Origin: Mesorhizobium sp. M7A.F.Ca.US.008.03.1.1
Lineage (GTDB): Bacteria; Pseudomonadota; Alphaproteobacteria; Rhizobiales; Rhizobiaceae
NCBI RefSeq assembly: GCF_003997495.1
Contig: NZ_RZRU01000017.1
Span: forward strand, 1-64,000
DNA: 64,000 nucleotides
Reading direction: 5' to 3'
Made by a program: the position numbers and the translations under genes
Notes under the pieces: model-generated
Database searches by the model: none
Told to the model about the DNA's origin: nothing
Seen by the model: the letters and a program-made list of their open reading frames with translations, nothing else
Shown: one piece after another, positions 17,891 to 26,162 of the stretch
How the letters are laid out: each line of letters begins with the position of its first letter
Position numbering within the stretch: position 1 is the first letter of the stretch

Positions 17891-19198
17891 ATGTTCATTC
17901 GCACATCCGCGAAATCTTTTCTTCTTGGTGCTGTTTCTGCCGTGGCTTTGATGTCTGCTGCTCATGCAGCTGACGTCGTGCAGCCGGTAGAAGAAGCTGC
18001 CGGCTTTAACTGGAGCGGTCTGTACGTTGGTTTTGGCGTCGGTGCCGGTGCTAACGTACACAAGCTCAGCAGCGATTTTATTCCAGTATCGCTGAATGGC
18101 ATTGGTGGCGAAGGCGTCTATGGTGAGCTGACGGTTGGCTATGACTATATGGTCTCGCCCCGGTTCCTCATCGGCGGTCTGCTCGACGCTCACGTCGGCA
18201 ATATCGGGACCACGCTGGACATTACGGGGTTCGACGCTTCGATCAAGGAAACCTACGGTTTCGACGCTGGTCTGCGTCTCGGCTACCTCTTGACGCCAAA
18301 CACTCTGGGCTACGTGCTGGGTGGCTATTCCTGGCAGAAGTACAAGCTCGATACGGACGCTGGCTTCGGCTTCGATTGGGACCAGAGCGGATACTTCGTC
18401 GGCGGCGGCATTGAAACGGCCCTCAACAGCAATTGGACGATCAAGACCGAATATCGCTATACGAGCTTCGGCACCAAGGGAGATCTTCTTTCCGAGGCTG
18501 GCCTTATCGGAGCTCCGGATGGCCTCCTCAATCTCGATACGTCGCGGCATACTTTCCAGATCGCAGCCAATTACCGTTTCGGCGCCCAGAACGGCGGCGG
18601 CGCCGCCTTCGAGACGCCCGCTTACAACTGGACCGGCTTTTACATCGGTGGCGCCGGTGGTGCCGGTGCGTCCGTGCATCAGATCAACGTTCCGCCGCTC
18701 GGCGACCTGGAATTCAATGGTCTCGGTGGCGAAGGTGCCTTTGGTGAGCTGAACGTCGGTTACGATCATGACTTCGGCAGCTGGGTCGCAGGCGTCATGG
18801 TCGATGCACGCTACTCCGGCATGACTTCCAAGCTGGATCTCGGCGGCGGATCGATCAACGTCGATACCGACTATGGGTTCGATGTGTTGGGCCGCGTCGG
18901 CATGAAGATGAACGAATCGACCCTTGCCTATGCGCTTGCCGGCTACAGCTGGCAGCATTTCGATCTGAATGCTTCCGATCCGATCGGCGACATTCTCGAC
19001 TGGGGTTCCAGCGGCTTCTCGGTCGGTGGCGGACTGGAAACAGCTTTGTCCAGCAATGTCACCGTCGGCCTCGAATATCGTTATTCGCAGTTCGCCAAGA
19101 AGGACTTTTCTTCGGAATTCGGCGCACCTGACGACACCCTTACCTCGACTTCCTCTTTCCACACTGTGCGTCTCGGCGCGAAGTACAAGTTCAACTAA
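17891..19198 (+). CDS. Outer-membrane protein with two tandem beta-barrel domains
   Basis: Protein of 435 residues with a classical signal peptide (SFLLGAVSAVALMSAAHA, cleaved before ADVV). Two homologous halves follow: the first begins FNWSGLYVGFGVGAGANVHK and ends near ANYRFGAQ, the second begins YNWTGFYIGGAGGAGASVHQ and ends with the C-terminal LGAKYKFN. Each half carries matching strands (GYSWQ, GGGIETALNSN/GGGLETALSSN, EYRYTSF/EYRYSQF) and resembles an 8-stranded Omp25/RopB-like barrel. The C-terminal aromatic residue suits outer-membrane assembly. The 200-base upstream region has no gene and should hold the promoter. Confidence 0.85.
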   Translation: MFIRTSAKSFLLGAVSAVALMSAAHAADVVQPVEEAAGFNWSGLYVGFGVGAGANVHKLSSDFIPVSLNGIGGEGVYGELTVGYDYMVSPRFLIGGLLDAHVGNIGTTLDITGFDASIKETYGFDAGLRLGYLLTPNTLGYVLGGYSWQKYKLDTDAGFGFDWDQSGYFVGGGIETALNSNWTIKTEYRYTSFGTKGDLLSEAGLIGAPDGLLNLDTSRHTFQIAANYRFGAQNGGGAAFETPAYNWTGFYIGGAGGAGASVHQINVPPLGDLEFNGLGGEGAFGELNVGYDHDFGSWVAGVMVDARYSGMTSKLDLGGGSINVDTDYGFDVLGRVGMKMNESTLAYALAGYSWQHFDLNASDPIGDILDWGSSGFSVGGGLETALSSNVTVGLEYRYSQFAKKDFSSEFGAPDDTLTSTSSFHTVRLGAKYKFN

Positions 19199-19222
19199 AA
19201 GGCCCTCCAGCCAAACAGTTGC

Positions 19223-19256
19223 AGCCCGTCGGCTCCATGCCGGCGGGCTTTTTTGT
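19223..19256 (+). terminator. Intrinsic terminator of the tandem-barrel gene
   Basis: AGCCCGTCGG/CCGGCGGGCT stem around CTCCATG, followed by TTTTTTG. Stem and loop closely match the ald terminator at 17714. Confidence 0.92.
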
Positions 19257-19288
19257 TGCGCGGAATACCTCCGCGCCAGACGCATGCA

Positions 19289-19317
19289 ACAAAAAAGCGG
19301 AGCCAAAGCCCCGCTTC
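19289..19317 (-). terminator. Intrinsic terminator, minus strand
   Basis: On the minus strand: AAGCGGGG..CTCCGCTT stem followed by TTTTTT. It would end transcription of the DUF1203 gene 120 bases upstream and meets the barrel-gene terminator tail to tail. Confidence 0.7.
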
Positions 19318-19434
19318 CTCGATGTCGAGATTTGCCGCCGGTTCATCCGCGGTCGGCAAATCGATCGACAGTGGCTTTCTATCGCGAATATGCGACGGGA
19401 GTACGACAACTGTTTCCAGCGGCGAATCTCAGCC

Positions 19435-19902
19435 TCAAGCGCGCTCGATGCGGCACTGGTAGCAATTGTTGCGCGCCGAACGGACATGGACGTAGGCGAT
19501 CTCGTCGCGTTCCAACAAGGTCTTGGCCCGCCCGGTGATGTCTCCGGTCGGGATCACGCCGCCGCTGCCATAGACGATGCGATCATCACTGCCATAGCCG
19601 CGCACGATGTAGTCGGGGCTTTCGAGAATCTCGGGCAGCGCCTCGCTCTCGGCAGCGCGGTCGCATGCCTCGGCATGCAGGAAGATCGGCCCTGTTTCGG
19701 CATAGGGCTGAAGCTCCGGGAATGGCCTGTATGCCAGGACAAGATAGGCTTCGCCGGCTCCTATGTTCTTCAAGCAATGCCGGCAAGGCATGCCGTCACC
19801 GTCGGAGATCTTTCGCTCGGGCGTTTGGCCATAGGCATCGACGCCACCGCGCCGCAACGCCCTGACATCTTCGGTCGGCAAAGCTTTGAACTGGATGGTC
19901 AT
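19435..19902 (-). CDS. DUF1203 domain-containing protein
   Basis: Protein of 155 residues matching the uncharacterised DUF1203 family from end to end: MTIQFKALPTEDVRALRRG, the cysteine pair PCRHCLKNIGAGEAYLVLAYRPF, IFLHAEACDRA, the central DDRIVYGSGG and a C-terminal RSARNNCYQCRIER. The CxxC motif near residue 40 and the C-terminal CYQC suggest metal binding. It is monocistronic and its function is unknown. Confidence 0.88.
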   Translation of the reverse strand: MTIQFKALPTEDVRALRRGGVDAYGQTPERKISDGDGMPCRHCLKNIGAGEAYLVLAYRPFPELQPYAETGPIFLHAEACDRAAESEALPEILESPDYIVRGYGSDDRIVYGSGGVIPTGDITGRAKTLLERDEIAYVHVRSARNNCYQCRIERA

Positions 19903-19980
19903 GGAAAAATCTCCGGTGTCGTCGACCGGAAATTATGCCGTTCAACTCTCGCCGCCCACCCGATTCCTGCCAAATGTCGA

Positions 19981-20009
19981 AGAGCCGATCGCCCTCGGCG
20001 ATCGGCTCT
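19981..20009. repeat. Perfect hairpin downstream of the ompA-like gene
   Basis: AGCCGATCGCC/GGCGATCGGCT arms around CTC, 49 bases past the stop of the minus-strand ompA-like gene. There is no strong T-run, but it probably ends or stabilises that transcript. Confidence 0.5.
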
Positions 20010-20057
20010 CATCAAGTCCCGTCAAAGGCGGCGGCTAATTAAATTCGGAGCTGCGAC

Positions 20058-20615
20058 TCAACGGATGAAATCGTCAAAGCGGCGCAGCGTTACCCGGCGA
20101 TTTTGCCAATTTTCGTTCTGCGTCTGCACCAGCAAAAACTCCTCGCCATAGCCGACTGTCTCGAGAGCATGACCCGGCACCCTAAATTCGCGCACCAATG
20201 TGCGCTTGAGCGAAACGGCCCGCTGTTCGGACAGGACCTGGTTCGACTGGAAGGAGCCGACGGCGTCGGTATGGCCCTCGATCAGCACGCGGGCACCGGG
20301 ATCGCGGCGCAGGATGCGCCGCAGCGCGTCGGCAATGGTCTCGATCTTGTCGTATTGCGAGTTGGCAATAGCCGCCGAACCAAAGGCGAAGTTGATCGAC
20401 TGGATGTCGATCGAGCGGGCCATGCGGCGCAAATCCGGACGCCGCTTGAATTCCCGGATGGTGACGCGCTCGTTCGGCCGCAATTTCACACGCGGCGCCG
20501 CCTCGAGCTTCCGCTCGATCGTCGCGGCCGAAGGCGTTGTCGCCTGGGCTGCGGCCAGGCTTGGCATGGCAATCGCCGCAATCAGCGCGGCGGCAAGTGT
20601 ACGGCGGGTCAGCAT
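20058..20615 (-). CDS. OmpA family protein
   Basis: Exported protein of 185 residues. A signal peptide (RRTLAAALIAAIAMPSLAAAQA) is followed by a short Arg-rich linker and a C-terminal OmpA-like peptidoglycan-binding domain (SINFAFGSAAI ... VLIEGHTDAVGS ... LSEQRAVSLKRTL ... YGEEFLL ... NRRVTLRRF). There is no N-terminal barrel, so it may be a periplasmic peptidoglycan-associated protein. The ATG at 20615 has GGAG upstream and gives a proper signal peptide; the longer frame does not. Confidence 0.92.
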   Translation of the reverse strand: MLTRRTLAAALIAAIAMPSLAAAQATTPSAATIERKLEAAPRVKLRPNERVTIREFKRRPDLRRMARSIDIQSINFAFGSAAIANSQYDKIETIADALRRILRRDPGARVLIEGHTDAVGSFQSNQVLSEQRAVSLKRTLVREFRVPGHALETVGYGEEFLLVQTQNENWQNRRVTLRRFDDFIR

Positions 20616-20725
20616 GTCTTCGTCTCCTTCGGCCTTGGCCGCATTGATGGTGCGGGTAACATGCCAAAAGCAGCCTGAAGGGCCGATGAACGACGAGTTC
20701 AGATTCGAGCTGGTGTCAGCTCCGG

Positions 20726-21298
20726 CTAGGGCCGCATGACGCTGGCCGCGCGCTCGGTGAAAGGCAGCGGATGGACGATTTCCTTCTTTTGCGCCACGGG
20801 TGCGAAGCCGAGCTTCTGGTAGAGCGGCAGAGCCGCCGGATGATCGAGCGTGCAGGTCTGCACCGTCACCCGCTTCGGCCCATGCGACCATGCGGCAGCG
20901 ATCGCGGAGCCCAGGAACCAGCGGCCGATGCCTTGCCCGGTCGCATGTTCCATCATGCCGAAATAGGCGAGCTCGACTTCTTCCGGCAGATGCGGCTTGA
21001 GATCGAAGAAGCCGGCCGGCGCGCCGTCGAGATAGAGCACCCTGATGTCGCGATCCTCGCGATGGATGCCGGCGGAAAGCTCGTCGTCATCCAGCCTCAG
21101 CACATTGACCCAGTGCCATTTGCGCCCCACCCGGTCCATCAGATAACGGTAGAAATGCAGCGGAATGTCCTTGGTCTTCAGCAGCGCGACCTGACGGTTA
21201 TACGGCACAGGCGGCGAATGGGCCGGCGGCACATGCATCTCGAGGAACGTCACCGTGACGTCAATGTCTTCCAGCGTGCCGTTTTCCATCGTCTTCAT
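20726..21298 (-). CDS. GNAT family N-acetyltransferase
   Basis: About 190 residues with an acetyltransferase fold: IRVLYLDGAPAGFFDLKPH, then the acetyl-CoA loop region HATGQGIGRWFLGSAIAAAW and the C-terminal LYQKLGFAPVAQKKE. The start overlaps the stop of sseA (ATGA), placing it last in the cysK-alaX-sseA operon; an ATG at 21289 is an alternative. The substrate is unknown. Co-transcription with cysteine genes may hint at serine or cysteine-related acetylation, but that is inference. Confidence 0.88.
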   Translation of the reverse strand: MKTMENGTLEDIDVTVTFLEMHVPPAHSPPVPYNRQVALLKTKDIPLHFYRYLMDRVGRKWHWVNVLRLDDDELSAGIHREDRDIRVLYLDGAPAGFFDLKPHLPEEVELAYFGMMEHATGQGIGRWFLGSAIAAAWSHGPKRVTVQTCTLDHPAALPLYQKLGFAPVAQKKEIVHPLPFTERAASVMRP

Positions 21299-22146
21299 TC
21301 CTTGCCGGTCACGACAGGCGTGTCGGAAAGCCCGCCCCACTCCGTCCAGGAGCCGTCGTAAAGCCTGTTGTTCGTATGGCCAAGCGTTTCCAGCGCCAGC
21401 GTCACCACCGCCGCGGTAATACCGGAGCCACATGACGTGACGACAGGTTTCGACAGATCGATGCCGGCCTCCTCGATCACCTTGCGCAGGCGGTCCTTCG
21501 ACAGCAGCTCGCCATTTTCCGACAGCGTCGAATAGGGCAGATTGAGCGCGCCAGGCATATGGCCGGAGCGGATACCCGCGCGCGGCTCCGGCTCGGCGCC
21601 GGTGAAGCGGCCCGGCCCGCGGGCGTCGGCGATCTGGCTTGCCCTGGTGTCGACGATCCGGCGCATGTCGGCGAGGCTGGCGACGCGCCCGGCGTCGAAA
21701 TCGGCATGAAACACGCTTGGCGCGATCTTGGTCGGCTCAGCCGTCACCGGCCTGCCGGCGGCTTTCCAGCCATCGAAGCCGCCATCCAGAATATAGGTCT
21801 GGAAGACGCCCATCACCCTGAACATCCACCACGCCCGGGGCGCCGAGAAGAAGCCCGGACCATCGTAGACGACGATGGTGTCATCGGCAGAGACGCCCAT
21901 GGCGCCGACATACTGGGCGAAATGCTGCGGCGACGGCAAGGTATGCGGCAGGGGCGAATCCGGGTCCGAAACGGCATCCTGATCGAGAAATCGTGCGCCG
22001 GGGATGTGGGCCGACTCATATTCGCCGCGCGCATCGCGCTTCTGCGCCGGCAGATACCAGGATGCGTCGATGATCGTCAGGCCCGGCTCGCCGAGACGTT
22101 GCTGCAGCCAGTCTGCGTCGACGGTGAAGGGGCTGTCCTCGGCCAT
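21295..22146 (-). CDS. sseA: 3-mercaptopyruvate sulfurtransferase
   Basis: Two-rhodanese-domain sulfurtransferase of 283 residues that moves sulfur from 3-mercaptopyruvate to thiols or cyanide. The inactive N-terminal domain has WLQQRLGEPGLTIIDASWYL and HIPGARFLDQD. The C-terminal domain carries the persulfide cysteine in TSCGSGITAAVV; the CG[S/T]G[I/V]T loop indicates mercaptopyruvate rather than thiosulfate preference. It lies 38 bases after the AlaX-like gene and overlaps the GNAT gene. Confidence 0.95.
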   Translation of the reverse strand: MAEDSPFTVDADWLQQRLGEPGLTIIDASWYLPAQKRDARGEYESAHIPGARFLDQDAVSDPDSPLPHTLPSPQHFAQYVGAMGVSADDTIVVYDGPGFFSAPRAWWMFRVMGVFQTYILDGGFDGWKAAGRPVTAEPTKIAPSVFHADFDAGRVASLADMRRIVDTRASQIADARGPGRFTGAEPEPRAGIRSGHMPGALNLPYSTLSENGELLSKDRLRKVIEEAGIDLSKPVVTSCGSGITAAVVTLALETLGHTNNRLYDGSWTEWGGLSDTPVVTGKE

Positions 22147-22184
22147 TTTGTTCTCCTGCTCGCCTTTTGGCGATCACTGTCTGT

Positions 22185-22928
22185 TCAGTTTGCCGGCATC
22201 GGCCCAAAGCGGATGCGGAAGCGCCTGTTTTCGCGGCCCTTCTTCTCGATCTTGCCGATGTGGATTTCGCCGACTTCGCCGGTGCTTCTCACATGGGTGC
22301 CGCCGCAGGGCTGGCTGTCCACCGAGGCGTTGTCGCCGATACAGACCAGGCGGATCTTGCCGGTGCCGACCGGCGGCCGGACGTTCTTGGATTTCACCAG
22401 GCCGGGATTGGCGGCCAGTTCCTCGTCGCTGATCAGCCTGACAAAGATCGGATGGTCGGCCCGCACCAGGTCCATCAGCCCGGCGGTGACGTCCTCCTTG
22501 GTGAAGCCGGCATCCGGAGCGTCGAAGTCGACCCGGCTGTCGTCCTCGGAAACCGAAGCACCGGTGATCGGAAATGGACAGACGACGGTGAGCAGATGGC
22601 AAGCCGCGTGCATGCGCATCAAGAGATGCCGCCGCTCCCAGTCGATGGCGAGCCCCACCTTCTCGCCGACCTGCGGAACCGCCTGCTCCGGCGCTAGCAC
22701 GTGTATGATCTCGTCCTTGGTCTCACCTGTGAGGGTAGCGGCAATGGCGATGCGACTACCATCGCCGCGTTCGAGATACCCGGTATCGCCCGGTTGGCCG
22801 CCCGAAGTGGCGTAGAAGATCGTCCGCTCGAGGATGATGCCGCCGCGATCGTTGACAGCAACGACCGTTGCGTCCGCCGTCCGCAGATAGGCATCGTCGC
22901 GAAACAGGGCGTCCGTCCTGTTTGCCAT
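22185..22928 (-). CDS. Alanyl-tRNA editing protein (AlaX-like, stand-alone)
   Basis: Protein of 247 residues resembling the free-standing editing domain of alanyl-tRNA synthetase, which removes Ser or Gly from mischarged tRNA-Ala. An OB-like N-terminal part holds FYATSGGQPGDTG; the zinc-binding motifs HAACH (HxxxH) and CGGTH (CxxxH) are both intact. The ATG at 22928 overlaps the cysK stop by one base (TGATG), so the two genes are coupled. Confidence 0.93.
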   Translation of the reverse strand: MANRTDALFRDDAYLRTADATVVAVNDRGGIILERTIFYATSGGQPGDTGYLERGDGSRIAIAATLTGETKDEIIHVLAPEQAVPQVGEKVGLAIDWERRHLLMRMHAACHLLTVVCPFPITGASVSEDDSRVDFDAPDAGFTKEDVTAGLMDLVRADHPIFVRLISDEELAANPGLVKSKNVRPPVGTGKIRLVCIGDNASVDSQPCGGTHVRSTGEVGEIHIGKIEKKGRENRRFRIRFGPMPAN

Positions 22929-23962
22929 CACGCGACCCTTTCGAACGGCACCGAAATTGTGCTCTTCAGCTCCATCCAGCCCGGCACCGGCAGCTGCCTC
23001 TCGCGCAGGAATTCCGGGTTGAACAGTTTTGATTGATAGCGCGTGCCGTAGTCACAAAGAATGGTCACGATGGTGTGGCCGGGGCCTAATTCCCGGGCCA
23101 GGCGGATCGCACCGGCAATGTTGATGCCGGTCGAGCCGCCGACGCAAAGGCCCTCTTCCTGGATCAGGTCGAAAACGATCGGCAACGCATCCTCATCGGG
23201 GATCTGGAATGAAAAGTCCGGCGTGAACCCTTCGAGATTGGCGGTGATGCGCCCCTGCCCGATGCCTTCGGTGATCGAGCTGCCTTCGGACTTCAGCTCG
23301 CCGCTGGTGTAGAAGGAGTAGAGCGCGGCCCCCAGCGGATCGGCGAGTGCGATCTTCACGTCCCGGCTTTTGGCCTTCAGACCGGAAGCGACGCCGGCCA
23401 GCGTGCCGCCCGAACCGACCGCCGAGACAAAGCCATCGACCTCGCCGCCGGTCTGGTTCCAGATTTCCTCCGCTGTGGTGCGGATATGGCCGTCACGGTT
23501 GGCGACATTGTCGAACTGGTTGGCCCAGATGGCGCCGTTCGGCTCGGTCCTTGCCAGTTGCTCGGCCAGCCGCCCCGACAGTTTCACGTAATTGTTGGGG
23601 TTCTTGTAGGGCACGGCAGGCACCTCGATCAGTTCGGCGCCGAGCAGTTTGATCGTGTCCTTTTTCTCCTGGCTCTGTGTGTCCGGAATGACGATGACGG
23701 TGCGATAGCCGAGCGCCTTGGCGACCAACGTCAGCCCGATGCCGGTATTGCCCGCCGTTCCCTCGACGATTACACCGCCGGGCCTCAGCAGCCCACGCTT
23801 CTCGGCATCGCGGATGATGAATAGACCCGCGCGATCCTTGACCGATTGGCCCGGATTCATGAATTCGGCCTTGCCCAGGATCTCGCAACCGGTTTGTTCC
23901 GAAGCTTTGTTGAGGCGGATCAGAGGCGTGTTGCCGATCGCGTCGATCACAGAACGGGGCAT
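22928..23962 (-). CDS. cysK: Cysteine synthase A (O-acetylserine sulfhydrylase)
   Basis: Pyridoxal-phosphate enzyme making cysteine from O-acetylserine and sulfide; 344 residues. IGNTPLIRL, the PLP lysine in NPGQSVKDRAG, the phosphate loop EGTAGNTGIG and SAVGSGGTLAG are all present. It has the longer form with a C-terminal extension after ILCDYGTRYQSKLFN, typical of many alphaproteobacteria. It leads the cysK-alaX-sseA-GNAT operon, transcribed away from the divergent SDR gene. Confidence 0.95.
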   Translation of the reverse strand: MPRSVIDAIGNTPLIRLNKASEQTGCEILGKAEFMNPGQSVKDRAGLFIIRDAEKRGLLRPGGVIVEGTAGNTGIGLTLVAKALGYRTVIVIPDTQSQEKKDTIKLLGAELIEVPAVPYKNPNNYVKLSGRLAEQLARTEPNGAIWANQFDNVANRDGHIRTTAEEIWNQTGGEVDGFVSAVGSGGTLAGVASGLKAKSRDVKIALADPLGAALYSFYTSGELKSEGSSITEGIGQGRITANLEGFTPDFSFQIPDEDALPIVFDLIQEEGLCVGGSTGINIAGAIRLARELGPGHTIVTILCDYGTRYQSKLFNPEFLRERQLPVPGWMELKSTISVPFERVA

Positions 23963-24189
23963 TCAGGATTCCTTGTGTAGGTGCGCCGAAACCCTAGAAA
24001 CCCGAAGCTGCGGTTTCAAGGCAAGAATTTGTCTGGTCCAGTCGCATTTGCGGCACTGTTATCGCGCCAACGCTTCTCAACATCGCCTTCATGCCCCACA
24101 GTTCATTTCCGCACGGCGATGAAAAGCACCCTTTTCATTCGATTTCTTCACCGTTAGAGCAAAGCACCAACAAGTCGACAGGGCGCAGC

Positions 24190-25011
24190 ATGACACTCTA
24201 CCGGGCTAACCCGAAGCACGGCGTCGCCTGGATCACGGGCGGCTCAAGCGGCATCGGCCGTGCCCTGGCCAGGGATCTTGCTTCCCAGGGCTATGCCGTC
24301 GCGGTGACGGCGCTTGACGACGATCCGATCGACACGCTTGTCGTCGAGACCGCGCAGATGCCGGGCAGCGTCACGGCCTTTCCCTGCGATGTCACCGACG
24401 AGCCGCGCATGGCAAGAACCGTCGCCGCGATCGAGAAGGAGCTCGGTCCCATCGTGCTCGCCATCTTCAATGCAGGGAACTACATTTCGACGCCGGGGGA
24501 GAATCTTGTCGTCAACGACTTTCGCCGGTCCTTTGAGGTCAATTATTTCGGCATCATCAACGGCCTCGTGCCCGCGGTCGAACGCATGCGTGTGCGGGCG
24601 CGCGGCCATGTCGTGCTGGTCGGCTCCGTGACGTCCTATTTCGGCTGGCCGACAACTGCCGCCTATGGCGGCACCAAGGCGGCCATCAACATCCTGGCCG
24701 AGTCGCTGAAGTATGATTTCGACAAGATGAACGTGCGTATCCAGGTGTTCAATCCAGGCTTCATCGACACCCCGCTGACCGAGAAGAACATGCTGCCCAT
24801 GCCGGGACTGATGCCGGTCAGCCGCGCATCGCGCCGCATGGCGCGAGGCATCAAGTCGGGCGGCTTCGAAGTCCATTTCCCGCGCCGGACAAGCTGGCCC
24901 CTGAAACTGCTCGGCCTGCTGCCGAGGCCGCTGTGCAGAGGGTTTATCAGCCTGATGACCAGTTGGAAGGCGCGGCCTCTGCACTACGACCGCAAGCCGC
25001 CGATCGAATAG
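24190..25011 (+). CDS. Short-chain dehydrogenase/reductase
   Basis: NAD(P)-dependent SDR of 273 residues. It has the TGGSSGIG cofactor motif near residue 16, NAG (IFNAGNY), the catalytic Ser (VGSVTSYFG) and YGGTK with Tyr and Lys. The C-terminal 40 residues are basic (RRMARGIKSGGFEVHFPRR ... PRPLCRG) and may contact membrane, as in DltE-like or lipid-acting SDRs. The ATG at 24190 is used, since the upstream frame lacks conservation. The substrate is unknown. Confidence 0.9.
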   Translation: MTLYRANPKHGVAWITGGSSGIGRALARDLASQGYAVAVTALDDDPIDTLVVETAQMPGSVTAFPCDVTDEPRMARTVAAIEKELGPIVLAIFNAGNYISTPGENLVVNDFRRSFEVNYFGIINGLVPAVERMRVRARGHVVLVGSVTSYFGWPTTAAYGGTKAAINILAESLKYDFDKMNVRIQVFNPGFIDTPLTEKNMLPMPGLMPVSRASRRMARGIKSGGFEVHFPRRTSWPLKLLGLLPRPLCRGFISLMTSWKARPLHYDRKPPIE

Positions 25012-25086
25012 GACGCCTGTGAATTGGCAGGCTCCCATTCCGGGCCGCCGTCGCCATGGTGAGACAAGTGCTGCGTGGAGTCTGCG

Positions 25087-26061
25087 ATGGGGCGACGGAT
25101 CGTGCTTGCTGTGCTGGGCCTTGTCGCCATCCTCGCACTGGCCTTCGTCCTCGGCCCACGCGTTCCCGTCGACACCACGATCCGTTTCGATCCCTCGGTC
25201 ATCGGCGACGATCCGCAGGCCTATGTGGCCAAGGTGGAAGCCGCCATCCCCGGAATCCGTGACGGGCTGGAGAAGGAGATCGTCTGGGCCGATCCGTTGG
25301 TGCATGCCAGGACGCCGCTGTCGATCGTCTACATCCACGGCTTTTCCGCATCGAAGGGCGAGGTCCGCCCGCTGCCCGACGACGTGGCCGACCAGCTCGA
25401 CGCCAATCTCTTCTACACCCGCCTCACCGGTCATGGACAGGACGGCGCGGCGATGACGCAAGGCAGCATCAATGCTTGGATCAACGACTATGAGGAAGCG
25501 ATCGCCGTCGGCCGCGCGATCGGCGACAAGGTGATCGTTATCTGCACCTCGACCGGCGGCTCGCTGGCGGTCTGGGCGGCAACGCAGCCGGGCGCATCGG
25601 ATGGGGTGGCGGCGATCGCGTTCATCTCGCCGAATTTCGGCGTCAAGGTGTCCGGCGCCGAGATCCTGACCATGCCATGGGGCAAACAGATCGCCAGGCT
25701 GGTGGCCGGCAAGGAACACAGCTTCGTGCCGCGCAACGCGCTGAATGAAAAATTCTGGACCACCCGCTATCCGATCGAGGCAACCTTGCCGATGCAGGCG
25801 CTGACCGAGCTTGCCTATGGCGCGCCGGTAGAGAAGGCGACCGTCCCTGCTTTGTTCATCTTTTCTGATTCGGACAAAGTGGTGCGGGCCGACCGCACCC
25901 GCGAGATTGCCGGGCGCTGGGGCGCGCCGCATGAACTGGTTCCGGTCGACGACACCGGCGACCCGGACAATCACGTCATTGCCGGCGACGCGCTGTCGCC
26001 ATCGACCACGGCGTTTCTGGCGCAAAGGATCGCCGTCTGGATCGAAGCAGTGGTGAAGTAA
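25087..26061 (+). CDS. Alpha/beta hydrolase, membrane-anchored or exported
   Basis: Protein of 324 residues. An N-terminal hydrophobic segment (IVLAVLGLVAILALAFVLG) suggests a signal anchor. The hydrolase core has the oxyanion-region motif YIHGFSASKGE, a nucleophile elbow VICTSTGGSLAVW with Ser in CTSTGG instead of the usual GxSxG, an acid near FIFSDSDKVV and the C-terminal His in DPDNHVI. The start at 25087 has GGAG 7 bases upstream. The gene lies 75 bases after the SDR gene in the same direction. Esterase or lipase activity is likely but the substrate is unknown. Confidence 0.85.
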   Translation: MGRRIVLAVLGLVAILALAFVLGPRVPVDTTIRFDPSVIGDDPQAYVAKVEAAIPGIRDGLEKEIVWADPLVHARTPLSIVYIHGFSASKGEVRPLPDDVADQLDANLFYTRLTGHGQDGAAMTQGSINAWINDYEEAIAVGRAIGDKVIVICTSTGGSLAVWAATQPGASDGVAAIAFISPNFGVKVSGAEILTMPWGKQIARLVAGKEHSFVPRNALNEKFWTTRYPIEATLPMQALTELAYGAPVEKATVPALFIFSDSDKVVRADRTREIAGRWGAPHELVPVDDTGDPDNHVIAGDALSPSTTAFLAQRIAVWIEAVVK

Positions 26062-26068
26062 GCAGACG

Positions 26069-26106
26069 AAAAGGGCGACGGAAGCATCGCTTCAGCCGCC
26101 CTTCCT
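26069..26106. terminator. Weak terminator between convergent genes
   Basis: AAGGGCG...CGCCCTT stem with A-rich left and T-containing right flanks, between the hydrolase gene (plus) and the helicase gene (minus). Confidence 0.55.
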
Positions 26107-26162
26107 TGGTTTGTCCCGGCAATCAGCCAGCCTGAGCTGGACTAACTACAACGCGATCTGGC

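Noticed and set aside
24244..26025. 593-codon minus-strand frame opposite the SDR and hydrolase genes
   Set aside because: The plus-strand genes show clear family motifs; the antisense frame has low-complexity Asp/His/Arg-rich composition and no conserved features.
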